Assembly: GCF_001427305.1 (NCBI RefSeq)
Contig: NZ_LMFZ01000002.1
Location: 176,454-240,453 of the forward strand
Source of the DNA: Duganella sp. Root1480D1
Lineage (GTDB): Bacteria; Pseudomonadota; Gammaproteobacteria; Burkholderiales; Burkholderiaceae_D
DNA: 64,000 nucleotides
Reading direction: 5' to 3'
Shown here one piece after another: positions 61,858 to 64,000 of the stretch. The position numbers and the translations under genes are program-made. The notes beneath the pieces were generated by a model that was given only the letters and a program-made list of their open reading frames with translations, had not been told where the DNA came from and searched no databases. Numbering within the stretch: position 1 is the first letter of the stretch; each line of letters starts with the position of its first letter.

Positions 61858-62817
61858 TTACAGGAGGGCGGCACCGCTAGCGAGAGCGCGGGCAACATCT
61901 TTGCAGTGGGCCACCTGCTGGGCAATCGAGTCCGGCACCGGGATTGCGCCGCGCAGCACGGCCTGGATCCAGGCGGCGGTGGACTCGGCACTCTTATCTT
62001 CCGGCAGCTCGGGCAGTTTTTCGACCAGCGTCTGCTTCTCGACCAGCACGGTGCGCTCGCCGCCGTGGAACCAGTCGATCTTCTGCGCCTTGTTGGCATT
62101 GGCGACGGTCTCGCCTTCGGTGCCGCGCATCAGGAAGGCGTGGCCTTTGTTCAACGTGAAGAACTCGCCCAGCGATTCCAGGTATTCGGGATGCGTGTAG
62201 GACACCAGCCGCAGTGCGGGCCCTTCAAACGGCTGCAAGATCTTCACCAGCGTATGGGTCGAGTTGCGCACGCCGAGGATGCGCCGCAGCGACAGCATCC
62301 ACGCCAGCCGCGGCGCCAGCGCGTCGATGGTGATGAAGGCGACGCGGCCATCCGCCAGCGCCGCCTCGGCCGCCGCATGGTCGGGCGAAGCATGCACGCC
62401 CAACGCTTCGAAAACTTCCGCCGTGGCGACGCGGCCAACGTCATGCGCCACGCCGTGCACCAGCACCGGCACGCCTTCGCGCGCCAGCAGCAGCGCCAGC
62501 AGGGCCGTCAGGTTGGCCATCTTGCGCGCGCCGTTGTAACTGGGGATAAGCACCGGCGCGAACTCGCCTGCCGGCGCACGCAGCTTGTCGAACGAGGCTT
62601 CGGAAGCTTCCAGGAAGCCTTCCAGCTCCTCTACAGATTCGCCCTTGATGCGCATCGACAGCAGGATGCCACCCAGTTCAAGATCGGATACGCGTCCATC
62701 GAGAATCGCGCCCCACAATTCGCGCGCCTGCTCGCGGTCCATGCTGCGGGCGCCCTTCGCGCCCCGGCCGATTTCCTTGATGAACGGAGCGGCCTGGAAA
62801 GGTTGTTTGGTCGTCAT
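61858..62817 (-). CDS. ybiB: YbiB-family DNA-binding protein (TrpD2-like)
   Basis: A 319-residue protein of the glycosyltransferase family 3-like/YbiB (TrpD2) type: ILDGRVSDLELGGILLSMRIKGESVEELEGFLEA (N-terminal helical domain), then IPSYNGARKMANLTALLALLLAREGVPVLVHG and VRNSTHTLVKILQPF. It is related to anthranilate phosphoribosyltransferase but YbiB is known to bind nucleic acid and lacks the trp pathway role. Divergent from aroG, with 73 bases between. Confidence 0.88.
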   Translation of the reverse strand: MTTKQPFQAAPFIKEIGRGAKGARSMDREQARELWGAILDGRVSDLELGGILLSMRIKGESVEELEGFLEASEASFDKLRAPAGEFAPVLIPSYNGARKMANLTALLALLLAREGVPVLVHGVAHDVGRVATAEVFEALGVHASPDHAAAEAALADGRVAFITIDALAPRLAWMLSLRRILGVRNSTHTLVKILQPFEGPALRLVSYTHPEYLESLGEFFTLNKGHAFLMRGTEGETVANANKAQKIDWFHGGERTVLVEKQTLVEKLPELPEDKSAESTAAWIQAVLRGAIPVPDSIAQQVAHCKDVARALASGAALL

Positions 62818-62890
62818 TCAGCCAGTTTACGGCATTTCGGCTACACTGTTAGATCCCCCAAGAAAAAACACAGTGAAAAGCAGACTGATC

Positions 62891-63949
62891 ATGATTGCCC
62901 AAAACCTCGAAAACATTAACGTTACCTCGTTCGCATCGATGCCTACCCCTGAGGAGCTGCATGCGAAACTGCCGCTGACCGACAAGGCCTCCGACACCGT
63001 TACCAAGGGTCGCGCCGACCTGCGCGCCATCCTGGAGCGCAAGGACAAGCGCCTGTTCGTCGTCGTCGGCCCTTGCTCCATCCATGACCCGGTCGCGGGC
63101 CTGGACTATGCGCGCCGCCTGAAAGCGCTGCAGGAAGAAGTCAAGGACACCATGCTGCTGGTAATGCGCGTGTATTTCGAAAAGCCGCGCACCACCACCG
63201 GCTGGAAGGGTTATATCAACGATCCGTATATGGACGATTCGTTCCGCGTCGACGTCGGCATGGAAAAGGCGCGCCAGTTCCTGCTCGACGTGTGTGAACT
63301 GGGCCTGCCAACCGCCACCGAGGCGTTGGACCCGATCTCGCCCCAGTACCTGGGCGACCTGATCGCCTGGACCGCCATCGGCGCCCGCACCACGGAGTCC
63401 CAGACCCACCGCGAAATGTCGTCGGGCCTGTCGACGCCTGTAGGCTTCAAGAACGGCACGGACGGCGACATCGGCATCGCGATCAACGCGATCCTGTCGG
63501 CGGCGAATCCGCACGCCTTCCTGGGCATTAACAGCCAGGGCAATGTGTCTGTCGTGCGCACGCGGGGCAATCCGCATGGCCACGTGGTGCTGCGCGGGGG
63601 CGACGGCCGGCCAAACTATGATTCCGTCTCGGTGGCGATCGCTGAACAATCGCTGCAGAAGGCCAAGCTGCCAGCCAATATCGTGATCGACTGCTCGCAC
63701 GCCAACTCGTACAAGAAGCCGGAATTGCAACCGCTGGTGATGACCGATGTGGTCAACCAGATCGTGCACGGCAACGAGTCCGTCGTCGGTGTGATGATCG
63801 AGTCGAACATTGTGGCGGGCAACCAGAAGATCCCATCGGACCTGTCCGAGCTGAAATACGGCTGCTCCGTGACCGATGCCTGCATCGATTGGGAGACCAC
63901 GGTTCGCGTACTGAAAGAGGCAGACCTCGAGCTGCGCGCCCGGCCTTAA
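62891..63949 (+). CDS. aroG: 3-deoxy-7-phosphoheptulonate synthase (DAHP synthase, type I alpha)
   Basis: The 352-residue enzyme starts at ATG 62891; a GTG at 62873 is a possible alternative. AroG hallmarks are FVVVGPCSIHDPVAGLDYARRL (about residue 57), VMRVYFEKPRTTTGWKGYINDP, IGARTTESQTHREMSSGLSTPVGFKNGTDG, VIDCSHANSYKK and GVMIESNIVAGNQ. It condenses phosphoenolpyruvate and erythrose 4-phosphate in the first step of aromatic amino acid synthesis. Which aromatic amino acid inhibits it cannot be told reliably from sequence. Confidence 0.95.
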   Translation: MIAQNLENINVTSFASMPTPEELHAKLPLTDKASDTVTKGRADLRAILERKDKRLFVVVGPCSIHDPVAGLDYARRLKALQEEVKDTMLLVMRVYFEKPRTTTGWKGYINDPYMDDSFRVDVGMEKARQFLLDVCELGLPTATEALDPISPQYLGDLIAWTAIGARTTESQTHREMSSGLSTPVGFKNGTDGDIGIAINAILSAANPHAFLGINSQGNVSVVRTRGNPHGHVVLRGGDGRPNYDSVSVAIAEQSLQKAKLPANIVIDCSHANSYKKPELQPLVMTDVVNQIVHGNESVVGVMIESNIVAGNQKIPSDLSELKYGCSVTDACIDWETTVRVLKEADLELRARP

Positions 63950-63977
63950 AACCGGTACCCCGGTCGGTTGGCCGCCC

Positions 63978-64000
63978 CGTCTGACCCGCAGGGTCAGACG
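63978..64000. repeat. Palindromic element after aroG
   Basis: CGTCTGACCC / GGGTCAGACG form a perfect 10-base inverted repeat around GCA, ending at the window edge. It resembles the other dispersed palindromes in having GAC/GTC-rich arms, but no T-run follows within the window. It may also act as a terminator for aroG. Confidence 0.65.

Noticed and set aside
1..64000. CRISPR array, insertion sequence, prophage or integrase
   Set aside because: No regularly spaced repeats and no transposase, integrase or phage structural proteins were seen; VgrG and PAAR belong to a type VI secretion unit.

Overview
The window is chromosomal DNA of high GC content, most likely from an Oxalobacteraceae betaproteobacterium (Massilia/Duganella/Janthinobacterium-like). 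This rests on the protein families, the rpsU-yqeY-dnaG-rpoD order, a PEP-CTERM protein pair and pectin/starch enzymes of a soil or plant-associated lifestyle. I found no phage, insertion sequence or CRISPR array.

Layout. 1-1376: two coupled tandem PEP-CTERM paralogues, the first running off the left edge. 1461-30429: a pectin/galacturonate locus. It encodes secreted pectin enzymes (CE12-PL1 fusion, GH105, GH28, esterase-GH43 fusion, a DUF4861 protein), a TonB-dependent receptor, a hexuronate MFS transporter, and the whole oxidative galacturonate route: uronate dehydrogenase, lactonase, galactarate dehydratase, 5-dehydro-4-deoxyglucarate dehydratase and 2-oxoglutarate semialdehyde dehydrogenase. 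Two FadR-type GntR regulators sit in the middle. A repeated TGGYCNGRCCA palindrome (eight copies) precedes one regulator and the catabolic operons, which looks like a local regulon. Inserted into the locus at about 9.9-16.9 kb is an AT-richer type VI secretion module: vgrG, a Tle3-like lipase, a Tla3-like adaptor and a PAAR protein, with no recognisable immunity gene.

30549-35793: an HD-GYP protein, a small secreted helical protein, a cysteine-rich GMC oxidoreductase and a secreted CGTase-like amylase with IPT and CBM20 domains. 35795-48063 (minus strand): a nitrous oxide reduction cluster, nosZ-R-D-F-Y-L, a cytochrome c and apbE/nosX, led by an FNR/DNR-type box, followed by a cupin, a MEDS-domain protein, a YbaN-like membrane protein and an NHL-repeat protein. 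48211-52212: GST/TetR divergent pair, DJ-1/PfpI protein, GlxA-type AraC regulator and a secreted alpha/beta hydrolase. 52232-54984: a coupled pair of unrecognised exported proteins. 55142-60411: tRNA-Ile2(CAT), rpoD, dnaG, yqeY and rpsU (macromolecular synthesis operon). 60610-63949: HI0933-type flavoprotein, YbiB and DAHP synthase.

Together the first 30 kb describe a catabolic chain: extracellular pectin cleavage and deacetylation, outer-membrane uptake, further trimming, inner-membrane transport and oxidation of galacturonate to 2-oxoglutarate. A family of short nested palindromes is scattered through the window; one copy lies in frame inside the export signal of the polygalacturonase. No gene-free stretch exceeds about 300 bases; the longest (60412-60609 and 57508-57677) are noted.
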